Below, one piece after another: positions 7,386 to 13,784 of a stretch of 13,784 nt of DNA. The position numbers were made by a program, and so were the translations under genes. The first letter of the stretch is position 1. Every line of letters starts with the position of its first letter. Source of the stretch: Cyclobacteriaceae bacterium (lineage in GTDB: Bacteria; Bacteroidota; Bacteroidia; Cytophagales; Cyclobacteriaceae); NCBI GenBank assembly GCA_029882675.1, contig JAOUKJ010000051.1:1-13784 (forward strand), in the 5' to 3' direction. The notes beneath the pieces were generated by a model that made no database searches, was not told the origin of the DNA, and saw nothing but the letters and a program-made list of their open reading frames with translations.

Positions 7386-7468
7386 CTATTATGTCTGAAT
7401 TTTGGATAATTGGATGTTGTTTTTTTGAAAACAGCGTAACAAAATATTGAGCACTAAACACTGACCTT

Positions 7469-7948
7469 ATGGAAAATCAAAAATCAAATCGCCGGGGCCT
7501 GCTGAAAAAAACAGGAGCCATGGCAGCCGCTTTATTTGGCGGAATCATTGGCACAAAGGCCGCAGTCGCTGCAAATCCTGAAAAAGCGGAAGTGACCCAC
7601 GGTGAAGTAGTTATGGATCAGGACGTACCCCTGTTTTCAGGACATACCAGCCATGGCAACCTGGTATTCATTGCCGGCAAAGGTTATCACGAAGAGGGCG
7701 ATATTGCCGTCCATACCGATAAAGTATTGGGGGAACTGGAAAAAGAGCTGATTAAGGCCGGGTCGTCCATGGACAAGGTCCTCAAGGTAAATGTTTACCT
7801 TCATGACCTGGAAGATTACAAGGGAATGAATGCCGTGTACAGGGGTCGCTTTGGGAAAAATCCTCCTGTCCGCACTACCGTTGCCGTCTATGGCGGTGTA
7901 CCGGGTAAATCGTTGGTGGAGATCGATTGCATTGCCTATAAAGACTAG
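7469..7948 (+). CDS. RidA-family protein with twin-arginine signal peptide
   Basis: A 159-residue protein. Residues 1-34 look like a Tat signal: the twin-arginine segment NRRGLLKK at 7-14, a moderately hydrophobic stretch (AMAAALFGGIIG) and a cleavage motif AVA before residue 35. The rest is one RidA/YjgF fold of about 120 residues. It has the family's VFIAGKGYHEEG strand-turn, a mid-domain KVLKVNVYLHDLEDY, the conserved PPVRTTV with the substrate-carboxylate arginine at R135, and the terminal VEIDCIA with glutamate 151. RidA proteins hydrolyse enamine/imine intermediates such as 2-aminoacrylate to keto acids and ammonia and are normally cytoplasmic. Export is therefore unusual. The stop is 4 nt before the next ATG, so the two genes are almost certainly co-translated. 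The partner is a PLP enzyme that also has a Tat signal. The retained arginine suggests an active deaminase; substrate unknown. Confidence 0.9.
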   Translation: MENQKSNRRGLLKKTGAMAAALFGGIIGTKAAVAANPEKAEVTHGEVVMDQDVPLFSGHTSHGNLVFIAGKGYHEEGDIAVHTDKVLGELEKELIKAGSSMDKVLKVNVYLHDLEDYKGMNAVYRGRFGKNPPVRTTVAVYGGVPGKSLVEIDCIAYKD

Positions 7949-7952
7949 TGAA

Positions 7953-9167
7953 ATGGCTACACGAAGGGAATTATTAAAAAGGCTCTCTGCCCTGCCCCTT
8001 GTTGGCGGAATGTTTGGCACTGCGGTAGCTTCCGGCCAGGTTTCATCAGCTGTATTAAGTGCGCCCGCCCGCGATTTATTCAAGGAACTGGGTGTACGTA
8101 CTTTTATCAATGCCGCCGGCACATACACGGCCATGACCGGATCACTCATGCCTGAAGAGGTCATCAGCACCATTGTGTATGGCACTTCCGATTATGTCAA
8201 CCTCGATGAGCTACAGGACAAGGTAGGCGAGCGAATCGCTGAGATGCTGGATTGTGAATATGCCACCGTCAGTTCCGGTGCATTTGGGGCCATGACCATC
8301 GGTCTTGCAGGCGTAATTGCGGGAATGGATACGGAAAAAGTAGCACAAATGCCTGACCTCACCGGGATGAAGGATGAAGTTATCGTACAAAAAGCCCATA
8401 ACATCGGTTACACCCACGCATTACGAAATGTAGGCGCTAAGCTCGTCATGGTGGAGACGGCCAAAGAGTTGGAGAAAGCCATCAATAAACAAACCGCCAT
8501 GCTGTGGTTTCTCAATGCCAATGTAGAGCAGGGACAGATCAAGTGGGAAGAGTTTGTGGCGCTGGGTAAAAAACACAACATTCCCACGTTTATTGACTGT
8601 GCTGCCGACGTACCCCCGGTGGAAAACCTGTTCCGGTTTACCAAAATGGGATTCGATTTGGTATGCTTTTCAGGGGGAAAAGGACTACGGGGGCCTCAAA
8701 GCGCCGGCCTGTTGCTCGGCAAAAAAGACTACATCAAGGCCGCCCGGTTGCATTGCCCCCCCAGGGGTTCTACCATTGCCCGCGGAATGAAGGTAAACAA
8801 GGAAGAAGTGTTGGGCATGTATGTGGCATTGGAATCATACCTGAAAAAAGACCACAAAAAAGAATGGAATTTGTGGGAGGCCCAAATAGAACTGATCAGG
8901 AGCAGCGCCGCGGCAGTGGATGGTGTTAAAGCAGAAGTACATGTTCCTGAACAAGCCAACCACGTTCCTTCTCTGCGCATATCCTGGGACAACTCAAAGG
9001 TAAAAATCAGCCCGGATGATGCCCGTAAAGAATTGCGGATGGGGCACCCCAGCATAGAAACGGTGGGAAATGACGAACACATAGGCATCACTACCTGGAT
9101 GATGAAGCCCGGACAGGAAAACATCGTAGCCAAAAGATTAAAAGAAATACTTTCAGCTGCGGTATAA
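7953..9167 (+). CDS. SelA/DgaE-like PLP-dependent enzyme with twin-arginine signal peptide
   Basis: A 404-residue protein of the fold-type I, SelA-like (aminotransferase class V-related) group. The frame is open 41 codons further upstream, inside ridA, but the ATG at 7953 starts exactly at a Tat signal: TRRELLKR (3-10), then a hydrophobic segment (LSALPLVGGMFGTAVA). The catalytic domain has GTYTAMTGSLMPEE near the N-terminus, TVSSGAFGAMTIGLAG for the cofactor phosphate site, FIDCAADVPP before the active site and FSGGKGLRGPQSAG with the PLP-binding lysine at K243. SelA itself acts on seryl-tRNA. The relative DgaE is an ammonia lyase on an amino sugar acid, and similar enzymes act on amino acids. 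An exported copy cannot use tRNA, so an elimination or lyase reaction on a small periplasmic amino compound is inferred. Co-transcribed with the exported RidA upstream; a terminator follows at once. Confidence 0.87.
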   Translation: MATRRELLKRLSALPLVGGMFGTAVASGQVSSAVLSAPARDLFKELGVRTFINAAGTYTAMTGSLMPEEVISTIVYGTSDYVNLDELQDKVGERIAEMLDCEYATVSSGAFGAMTIGLAGVIAGMDTEKVAQMPDLTGMKDEVIVQKAHNIGYTHALRNVGAKLVMVETAKELEKAINKQTAMLWFLNANVEQGQIKWEEFVALGKKHNIPTFIDCAADVPPVENLFRFTKMGFDLVCFSGGKGLRGPQSAGLLLGKKDYIKAARLHCPPRGSTIARGMKVNKEEVLGMYVALESYLKKDHKKEWNLWEAQIELIRSSAAAVDGVKAEVHVPEQANHVPSLRISWDNSKVKISPDDARKELRMGHPSIETVGNDEHIGITTWMMKPGQENIVAKRLKEILSAAV

Positions 9168-9174
9168 TAACCCG

Positions 9175-9214
9175 GCATAACATGTCGTTCCCGGGGGACA
9201 TGTTATGCTTTTTT
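9175..9214 (+). terminator. Terminator of the RidA/PLP-enzyme operon
   Basis: GCATAACATGTC (9175-9186) pairs perfectly with GACATGTTATGC (9197-9208) around a 10-nt loop, followed by TTTTTT (9209-9214). It begins 7 nt after the stop of the PLP-enzyme gene. Its U-tract overlaps the stop codon (9213-9215) of the convergent minus-strand gene. Confidence 0.9.
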
Positions 9215-10925
9215 ATTTCATCTTCATCTCTCCTACGCTCATCCCGTTGGCCCTGGCTTGTGCCCTTTCAATGCTTGCCTCATAGGCTGAAACTCCATGT
9301 AATTCTGATAAATAGTCCAGGTGACCCGGAGAAGTAACAACCATGATATCATCGGGTGTGATTTTGTCGGGGCTGTCATAACCACAGGATTCAGCCAACA
9401 TGGTGGTTTCCTTATAAAGCACTTTGGCAAAGGTGGCCACGCGTTTAGCGGCTGCTTGTATATCAAGGGCTCTTTCCAGCCGTTTGTTTTGCGTAGCAAT
9501 ACCCGTAGGACAATGGTTGGTATGACATTCCAGGGCCTGTATGCATCCCAGGGCCAGCATAAATCCCCGGGCAATATACACCGCATCTGCCCCCAGGGCC
9601 ATGGCTACAGCGATATCTATGGGGGTAGCTATTCTTCCACTGGCAAAGAGTACAACCTTGTCCCTGACCCCATTTTTCTTCAAAGCCCAGTCGGCTACTG
9701 CCAAGCCCTGCTTCATGGGCAGGCCGACATAAGAACTAAGTACCAGTGGTGCAGCACCTGTACCCCCATCGCCTCCGTCAATGACAATATAATCAGGCCC
9801 TCGGCCGGGATTTTTAGACATTGAGGCTGCTATATCTTCAATCTCTGAAGTATGCCCAATCACCATTTTTATCCCTACCGGTTTGCCGGAAACACCCCTC
9901 ACCCTATCAATAAAATCAAACAGCCCATCCACATCCGTAAATTCCCGGTGTCGGGCAGGGGCATAAGCATCTTCCCCCATAGGTATCTTGCGTATTTCCG
10001 CTATTTCTCTCGTTATTTTTTCTTTTAGCAGCATCCCTCCTTTTCCAGGCTTGGCGCCCTGAGCCAGTTTAATCTCAATCAATTTCACTTGTGGGTGCTC
10101 CGCCACCTTCTTTAAAAGTGCGTCATCCATTTCTCCAGATTTATCCCTTATCCCATATTTGGCCGTACCAATCTGAAATACCAGATCCCCACCACCATAC
10201 TCATGGCAGGGTGCCATTGAACCCTCCCCGGTGTTGTGCATGATACCGGCCATTTGGGCTCCCTGGTTCAATGCCGCATGTGCCCGGTAAGACAATGCCC
10301 CGTAAGACATGGCGCTAATATGAACAAAATTGGTAAGGATCACCGGTTCAACACCCGTATAAGCCCCAATCACTTTTTTATAAACCTTTCCGGTCTCATC
10401 TCCTGTTTTTGAATTGAGGTTGGTAAAAGTTGCCGGCATGACCAGCGTTGTCCCGACCTTGTCCATATCAAGCTGACTGCCAAACCCAATGGTATTACGT
10501 ACGCCCTTGGAAGACTCATATATCCAGGTTCGCGTAATGCGGTTGTAAGGTGTTTCCTCCTGATCATTTAAAAACAAATATTGTCTTAGCAAAGGCCCCA
10601 TTTTAACGAGTAGCTTACGGCCCCAAATAAGGACGGGAAAAAGGCGTTGTATGGGATTGTCTGTTTGTTGTTTATCATGAACATACAAGACAATAACACC
10701 CATAATAACTGCTATTACAAAAAATTCTCCGACCAAATGGGTGGCCCATTTAAAAGATCCCGGTGCATTTAAATGTTCCCCTTCGATGAAATAACCATAC
10801 AAAAAAGTAATCATCGAGGATGAAGCCAACCAGGAAAGGGTATACCGGTTAAATGATTTGGTAATCGAAAACAGGGATGGTGTTTTTGATATCCCCGGCT
10901 GATAAAACTTCCGCTCTTTACTCAT
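9213..10925 (-). CDS. FMN-binding glutamate synthase family protein, membrane-anchored
   Basis: With ATG at 10925 the protein has 570 residues. The frame extends to a GTG at 10982, adding 19 residues without family character, so the ATG is preferred. Two hydrophobic segments near residues 28-45 and 60-82 suggest an N-terminal membrane anchor. A linker (RLFPVLIWGRKLL...LRQYLF, then YNRITRTWIYESSKG) typical of short stand-alone glutamate synthase-domain proteins follows. The rest is the FMN-binding TIM barrel: PGKGGMLLKEKI in the middle, the flavin loop GGDGGTGAAP from 384, and three cysteines C461, C467 and C472 (C-x5-C-x4-C, ECHTNHCPTG), which match the spacing of the 3Fe-4S ligands of large-subunit glutamate synthase. 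The glutamine amidotransferase and C-terminal GXGXG domains of full GltB are absent. It is probably a flavin/Fe-S oxidoreductase whose true substrate and electron donor are unknown; glutamate formation is not shown. Monocistronic, convergent with the RidA operon. Confidence 0.9.
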   Translation of the reverse strand: MSKERKFYQPGISKTPSLFSITKSFNRYTLSWLASSSMITFLYGYFIEGEHLNAPGSFKWATHLVGEFFVIAVIMGVIVLYVHDKQQTDNPIQRLFPVLIWGRKLLVKMGPLLRQYLFLNDQEETPYNRITRTWIYESSKGVRNTIGFGSQLDMDKVGTTLVMPATFTNLNSKTGDETGKVYKKVIGAYTGVEPVILTNFVHISAMSYGALSYRAHAALNQGAQMAGIMHNTGEGSMAPCHEYGGGDLVFQIGTAKYGIRDKSGEMDDALLKKVAEHPQVKLIEIKLAQGAKPGKGGMLLKEKITREIAEIRKIPMGEDAYAPARHREFTDVDGLFDFIDRVRGVSGKPVGIKMVIGHTSEIEDIAASMSKNPGRGPDYIVIDGGDGGTGAAPLVLSSYVGLPMKQGLAVADWALKKNGVRDKVVLFASGRIATPIDIAVAMALGADAVYIARGFMLALGCIQALECHTNHCPTGIATQNKRLERALDIQAAAKRVATFAKVLYKETTMLAESCGYDSPDKITPDDIMVVTSPGHLDYLSELHGVSAYEASIERAQARANGMSVGEMKMK

Positions 10926-11088
10926 GGCAATACTTTTATTTGTCAATTTGCTGTGAAACTCACACTGATTTTGAAAAAACACAGAGAAGGTAACAAATAT
11001 TATTTACCTGTCGCAACATATTCCTGATAATTATTTTTTAACACAAAGCCTTTTCCTCCATAAAGTACAATGCCATTACAAATCGACC

Positions 11089-11125
11089 AAAAAAAAAGCA
11101 GCGAAACCACTACAGTTTACGCTGC
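11089..11125 (-). terminator. Terminator of the response regulator gene
   Basis: On the minus strand GCAGCG...CGCTGC (11098-11103 with 11120-11125), extended inside by an AAAC/GTTT pairing, is followed by nine T's (A-run 11089-11097 on the plus strand). It lies 23 nt past the stop of the response regulator and separates it from the glutamate synthase-like gene. Confidence 0.88.
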
Positions 11126-11148
11126 CAAAACAACTCAGATTACTTCCT

Positions 11149-11589
11149 TTATGACACAAATGTTATTGGGCTATAACTTGCATTAAAATGTTTTTCCACA
11201 ATCATTTGAAATTTTTCTACGGTAATGGGCTTTTCAATAAATTCGGCTATTTCCGTAAACTCAACCACATGTTTTCGATCATTTTTATTGATGGAGGAAG
11301 AAAACATAATCAACACCGGTTCCTTGCCGGAATCAAAAGTAAACTTCCTGTATTCGGTCAGGAAATCCCAGCCATTTAGGATCGGCATATGAATATCGAT
11401 AAGGAGAAGATCAGGCAATGGATTACCCTGATCAATACATTGCTGCAAATAGTAAAGCGCCTCACTAACATTGCTTTCAACATCCGTAACATCTCCAATA
11501 CCAGCCAGCTCTATTACGGATTTGGTGATGTACTGGTCGATTTCATTATCATCAATGATCAGTATTTTATTTAGTGTTTTTGTTGTCAT
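11149..11589 (-). CDS. Single-domain response regulator (CheY-like receiver)
   Basis: A 146-residue protein made only of a receiver domain. The acidic pair D13-D14 (ILIIDDNEID) binds Mg2+. D65 in LLIDIHMP is the phospho-acceptor, S97-S99 (MFSSSI) supply the switch hydroxyl, and K120 sits in the invariant KP (FIEKP). All catalytic positions are present, so it should be phosphorylated. There is no DNA-binding or enzymatic output domain, so it must act by protein-protein contact, like CheY or the stand-alone regulators common beside hybrid kinases in Bacteroidota. It lies 101 nt downstream of, and in the same direction as, a chemoreceptor gene, with a GC hairpin in between. This suggests partly coupled expression and a shared signalling task. 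No kinase is visible in the window. The strong terminator after it marks the end of the unit. Confidence 0.93.
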   Translation of the reverse strand: MTTKTLNKILIIDDNEIDQYITKSVIELAGIGDVTDVESNVSEALYYLQQCIDQGNPLPDLLLIDIHMPILNGWDFLTEYRKFTFDSGKEPVLIMFSSSINKNDRKHVVEFTEIAEFIEKPITVEKFQMIVEKHFNASYSPITFVS

Positions 11590-11642
11590 TATCGTATCCT
11601 CTAAAAAAGCTGTTATAAATATATATTAGTTACCGGTAAATA

Positions 11643-11669
11643 TGGCCCGGGAAGCGACTCCCCGGGCCA
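11643..11669 (-). terminator. GC-rich hairpin between chemoreceptor and response regulator genes
   Basis: TGGCCCGGG and CCCGGGCCA (11643-11651 with 11661-11669) form a perfect 9-bp, very GC-rich stem around 9 nt, starting 22 nt after the chemoreceptor stop. On the minus strand it is followed by TATTTACC, not a real U-tract. It may be a leaky terminator/attenuator or an mRNA-stabilising 3' end. A 10-bp palindrome TTACCGGTAA (11630-11639) follows directly. Confidence 0.5.
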
Positions 11670-11690
11670 CTACTCACCTGATAAAGCATT

Positions 11691-13562
11691 TCAAAGTTTA
11701 AAGAAGGTCATCAGGTCACGCAAAGCTTCACTCTGGTGTTCCAGTTCTGATGCACTGGCATTCAATTCTTCGGCCAGCGAGGAGTTCCGCTGCACTATTT
11801 GGTTTTGCTCCATGATGGCCTGATTGACTTGTGCAGTACCTGACTTCTGCTCCATACTGGCATGGGTGATGTCACGTATCAGTTGTGATGTTTTCTGGAT
11901 ACTGGGCACCACCAGGCTCATTGATTTTCCTGAGCTATTGGCAATATTTACACTTTTAACAGATAATTCATCGATCTCCGTTGCGGCTTGTTGGCTCCGC
12001 TCAGCAAGCTTTCTCACCTCAGCAGCCACAACCGCAAACCCTTTGCCATGTTCACCTGCACGTGCGGCCTCGACTGCCGCATTCAGAGCCAGCAGGTTGG
12101 TCTGCCGGGATATTTCACCAATAATTGATATCTTATCGGCAATCTCCTTCATGGACAGACCCGCACTTGCAACTTCACGATTGGAAGCTTCAATTTCAAG
12201 GGCTGCTGATTCTGCAATTTTAGCTGTTTCACTGGAGTGTTCTGCATTCATCTCTACATTGGCCAGAATCTGCTCCATCGATGCCGACACCTCCTCCAGT
12301 GAGCTGGCTTGTTCCGTTGTTCCCTCAGATAGTGTTTCAGTGGCTTTATTGATCTCTATACTCGCTGAAGATACCGTTCCGGCCACGTCTACAACATTGT
12401 GGATGATGTCGCGTAACTTATTAATGGTGGCTTTCAGGTTGATTTCTACATCAGCTATCTCATCGGTACCATAGGCCTCAAGGCTGATGGTGAGGTCTCC
12501 TTCAGCAATTCTCCGGATGTTGTGGTTCATTACAGCAATCCGACTGCTAATATTTGAAGCAATGACATAGCTTAGGATAAGGGCCAGCACCGTGGCAAAA
12601 GCAGCAATGGAAATATCCCGATATAACCTCAATTGTGCAGCGCTTTTCAAATTCTCTGCCTGGTAAGCCATATGACCTGCCAGCTCATCTTCCAACTCCT
12701 TCAGGTAATTGATTTTACTCGTCTGGCTACTGAACCAGTAATTTGCATCTACTCCAAAATTGCCTTCCACACTCTTTTCCATGGCCACGGCTCGCATACG
12801 TTCTGTTTCCTGCACTTCTTTAGCCTTCATAATGTTATCCAGTATAGTAATCTGATCCGGTGCGGCATACATCTTAAAGACATTGTTGTAGGTATCTTGT
12901 TGCGCAACCAGACTCAGGAACTTATTGTACATGCCCGGGCCAAATTTGTTCGCTGCAAAAGTATTGGTGAGTACCGCACGTTCAATACCTGCACGCTCCT
13001 TACTGAGTAAAAAGTTGACATAGGCCGAAACATCTGTGCTGATGTCGTTGTCAGTAACTACTTTTGATATAAAGCCTACCGTATTAAGAAATTGTCCGTT
13101 GGTGGCGGTATAATATCCGATGGCTTCATTGGTATGAATACCAAGACGGCTTATGGCATTGCGCTTTTCCTCTAGGGCTTTTAGGTTACTTATCGCTTCA
13201 CTGAGTAAACTGCGAAATTCCCCGCTAAACTGCGCTTGCTCAAAATCCGCTAAAAAGAGGTTTAGGTCACTTATTTTTCCATCCGTTAATTTCCTTTGCG
13301 CAATAATCTCTGTACTGAATTGCACACCTGCACTTCCCAGAAAACCCGCCGTTAGTCCCCTTTCCTTCTGAAGCTCATGTACTACTGCACTTACCTTGCC
13401 GGCCAGTCCGATCAACTCACTTAACTGGTCGCTTTCAGTGGTTGTTTTTATACTATTATTTATACTTGTGGAAGCATAAAAAACCACACCTAATAAAGGG
13501 ACGGCCAACATCAACGCCATCTTCCATCTGAATTTCAAATAAGCCAAAAATTTCATAATCAT
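11691..13562 (-). CDS. Methyl-accepting chemotaxis protein with NIT sensor domain
   Basis: A 623-residue transmembrane receptor. Membrane segment 1 lies near residues 14-32 (KMALMLAVPLLGVVFYAST). A long periplasmic region to about residue 300 contains the NIT (nitrate/nitrite-sensing) helical domain, signalled by LQKERGLTAGFLGS, a motif linked with nitrate/nitrite-binding receptors such as NasR. Membrane segment 2 is near 316-342 (IAAFATVLALILSYVIA). A HAMP linker follows (NISSRIAVMNHNIRRIAEGD) and then the coiled-coil signalling domain. Its highly conserved hairpin tip starts at E483 (EISRQTNLLALNAAVEAARA) and continues as GEHGKGFAVVAAEVRKLAERS, the contact surface for CheA and CheW. The protein ends in DLMTFFKL and lacks a CheR/CheB-docking pentapeptide. 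Ligand specificity is inferred only from the family and could be another small molecule. The start MIMKF offers two close ATGs (13562 and 13556). It heads a unit with the response regulator downstream. Confidence 0.93.
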   Translation of the reverse strand: MIMKFLAYLKFRWKMALMLAVPLLGVVFYASTSINNSIKTTTESDQLSELIGLAGKVSAVVHELQKERGLTAGFLGSAGVQFSTEIIAQRKLTDGKISDLNLFLADFEQAQFSGEFRSLLSEAISNLKALEEKRNAISRLGIHTNEAIGYYTATNGQFLNTVGFISKVVTDNDISTDVSAYVNFLLSKERAGIERAVLTNTFAANKFGPGMYNKFLSLVAQQDTYNNVFKMYAAPDQITILDNIMKAKEVQETERMRAVAMEKSVEGNFGVDANYWFSSQTSKINYLKELEDELAGHMAYQAENLKSAAQLRLYRDISIAAFATVLALILSYVIASNISSRIAVMNHNIRRIAEGDLTISLEAYGTDEIADVEINLKATINKLRDIIHNVVDVAGTVSSASIEINKATETLSEGTTEQASSLEEVSASMEQILANVEMNAEHSSETAKIAESAALEIEASNREVASAGLSMKEIADKISIIGEISRQTNLLALNAAVEAARAGEHGKGFAVVAAEVRKLAERSQQAATEIDELSVKSVNIANSSGKSMSLVVPSIQKTSQLIRDITHASMEQKSGTAQVNQAIMEQNQIVQRNSSLAEELNASASELEHQSEALRDLMTFFKL

Positions 13563-13784
13563 TTATTTTTTTTAAACACAACACACATTACCAGTATTGC
13601 CATACCAGCATCTGTTTTTACTCTTAAGAAATTTACCGATCACTTTTCAACAGCAGTTTCCATCTTCACTTTTTATCAATGATTTATAACTTCATCGACG
13701 AGCCAAAGGTAGTGCCTCGTATATATCATCGCCTACTCACCAATTACGATTTTATTGTTTATGTAAACTTTTACGCACTATACG
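13563..13784 (-). other. Upstream region of the chemoreceptor gene, no gene seen
   Basis: The last 222 bases contain no credible coding frame on either strand. On the minus strand TACCTTTG (13711-13704) fits the -7 consensus TAnnTTTG, but no TTG lies at the right distance, so a promoter is not called. A T/A-rich run precedes the start codon in place of a Shine-Dalgarno sequence. Confidence 0.5.

Noticed and set aside
7830..7952. An upstream extension of the PLP-enzyme frame into ridA
   Set aside because: The extra 41 residues overlap ridA in another frame, and the ATG at 7953 starts exactly at a well-formed twin-arginine signal.
7637..8185. A 182-codon antisense frame across ridA and the PLP-enzyme gene
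   Set aside because: It overlaps two clearly recognised genes and its start and stop fall within them; its translation has no domain character.
10926..10982. A 19-residue N-terminal extension of the glutamate synthase-like protein from a GTG
   Set aside because: The extension lacks family similarity, and an ATG at 10925 gives a normal N-terminus; it cannot be fully excluded.
11824..12474. A 216-codon open frame antisense to the chemoreceptor gene
   Set aside because: It mirrors the well-supported signalling domain in the opposite strand; its composition (runs of A, S, I, L) is what the complement of this coiled coil gives, and it has no family features.
13704..13711. A promoter for the chemoreceptor gene at TACCTTTG on the minus strand
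   Set aside because: No TTG or TTTG lies 17-23 nt upstream, and the box is about 140 nt from the start codon.

Overview
The window looks like chromosomal DNA of a member of the Bacteroidota, probably the Cytophagales or a related environmental lineage. This rests on several signs. The first gene has a promoter of Bacteroidota type (TTG, 17 nt, TAATTTTG). Start codons lack obvious Shine-Dalgarno sequences. The gene families are typical of the phylum: a secreted PIG-L deacetylase, a PIF1-like helicase with a C-terminal helix-turn-helix tail, an NA37 nucleoid protein and a short-form FMN glutamate synthase. No rRNA, tRNA, CRISPR array or phage module is visible, so genus and species cannot be given.

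Layout, left to right. (1) 1-1429, minus strand: the N-terminal 476 residues of a secreted PIG-L deacetylase that continues beyond the left edge. (2) About 1.45-3.54 kb: an AT-rich stretch with little intact coding. It holds a frameshifted, 3'-truncated IS630-type transposase remnant, a small membrane-protein ORF on the minus strand, a strong terminator facing the other way, and an internally deleted IS4-type transposase whose leader folds into a long hairpin ending right at the start codon. (3) 3544-5763: a large PIF1-like helicase with an unusual TTG start. (4) 6036-7076, minus: an NA37/YejK-type nucleoid-associated protein. (5) 7215-7385, minus: a short unrecognised frame, probably a gene remnant. 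(6) 7469-9167, plus: a two-gene operon of a RidA-family protein and a SelA-like PLP enzyme, both with twin-arginine signal peptides, closed by a clear terminator. (7) 9213-10925, minus: a membrane-anchored FMN/Fe-S glutamate synthase-family protein, convergent with the operon. (8) 11149-13562, minus: a NIT-domain methyl-accepting chemotaxis protein followed by a single-domain response regulator with its own strong terminator.

The most interesting functional unit is the RidA/PLP-enzyme pair. SelA-like PLP enzymes can catalyse elimination reactions whose enamine/imine products are the substrates of RidA proteins. Here both partners appear to be exported by the Tat pathway, which moves folded, cofactor-loaded proteins. 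That suggests a periplasmic deamination module (inference). The chemoreceptor and response regulator look like one sensory unit. The helicase and the nucleoid protein are both nucleic-acid housekeeping genes but are convergent and not obviously co-regulated.
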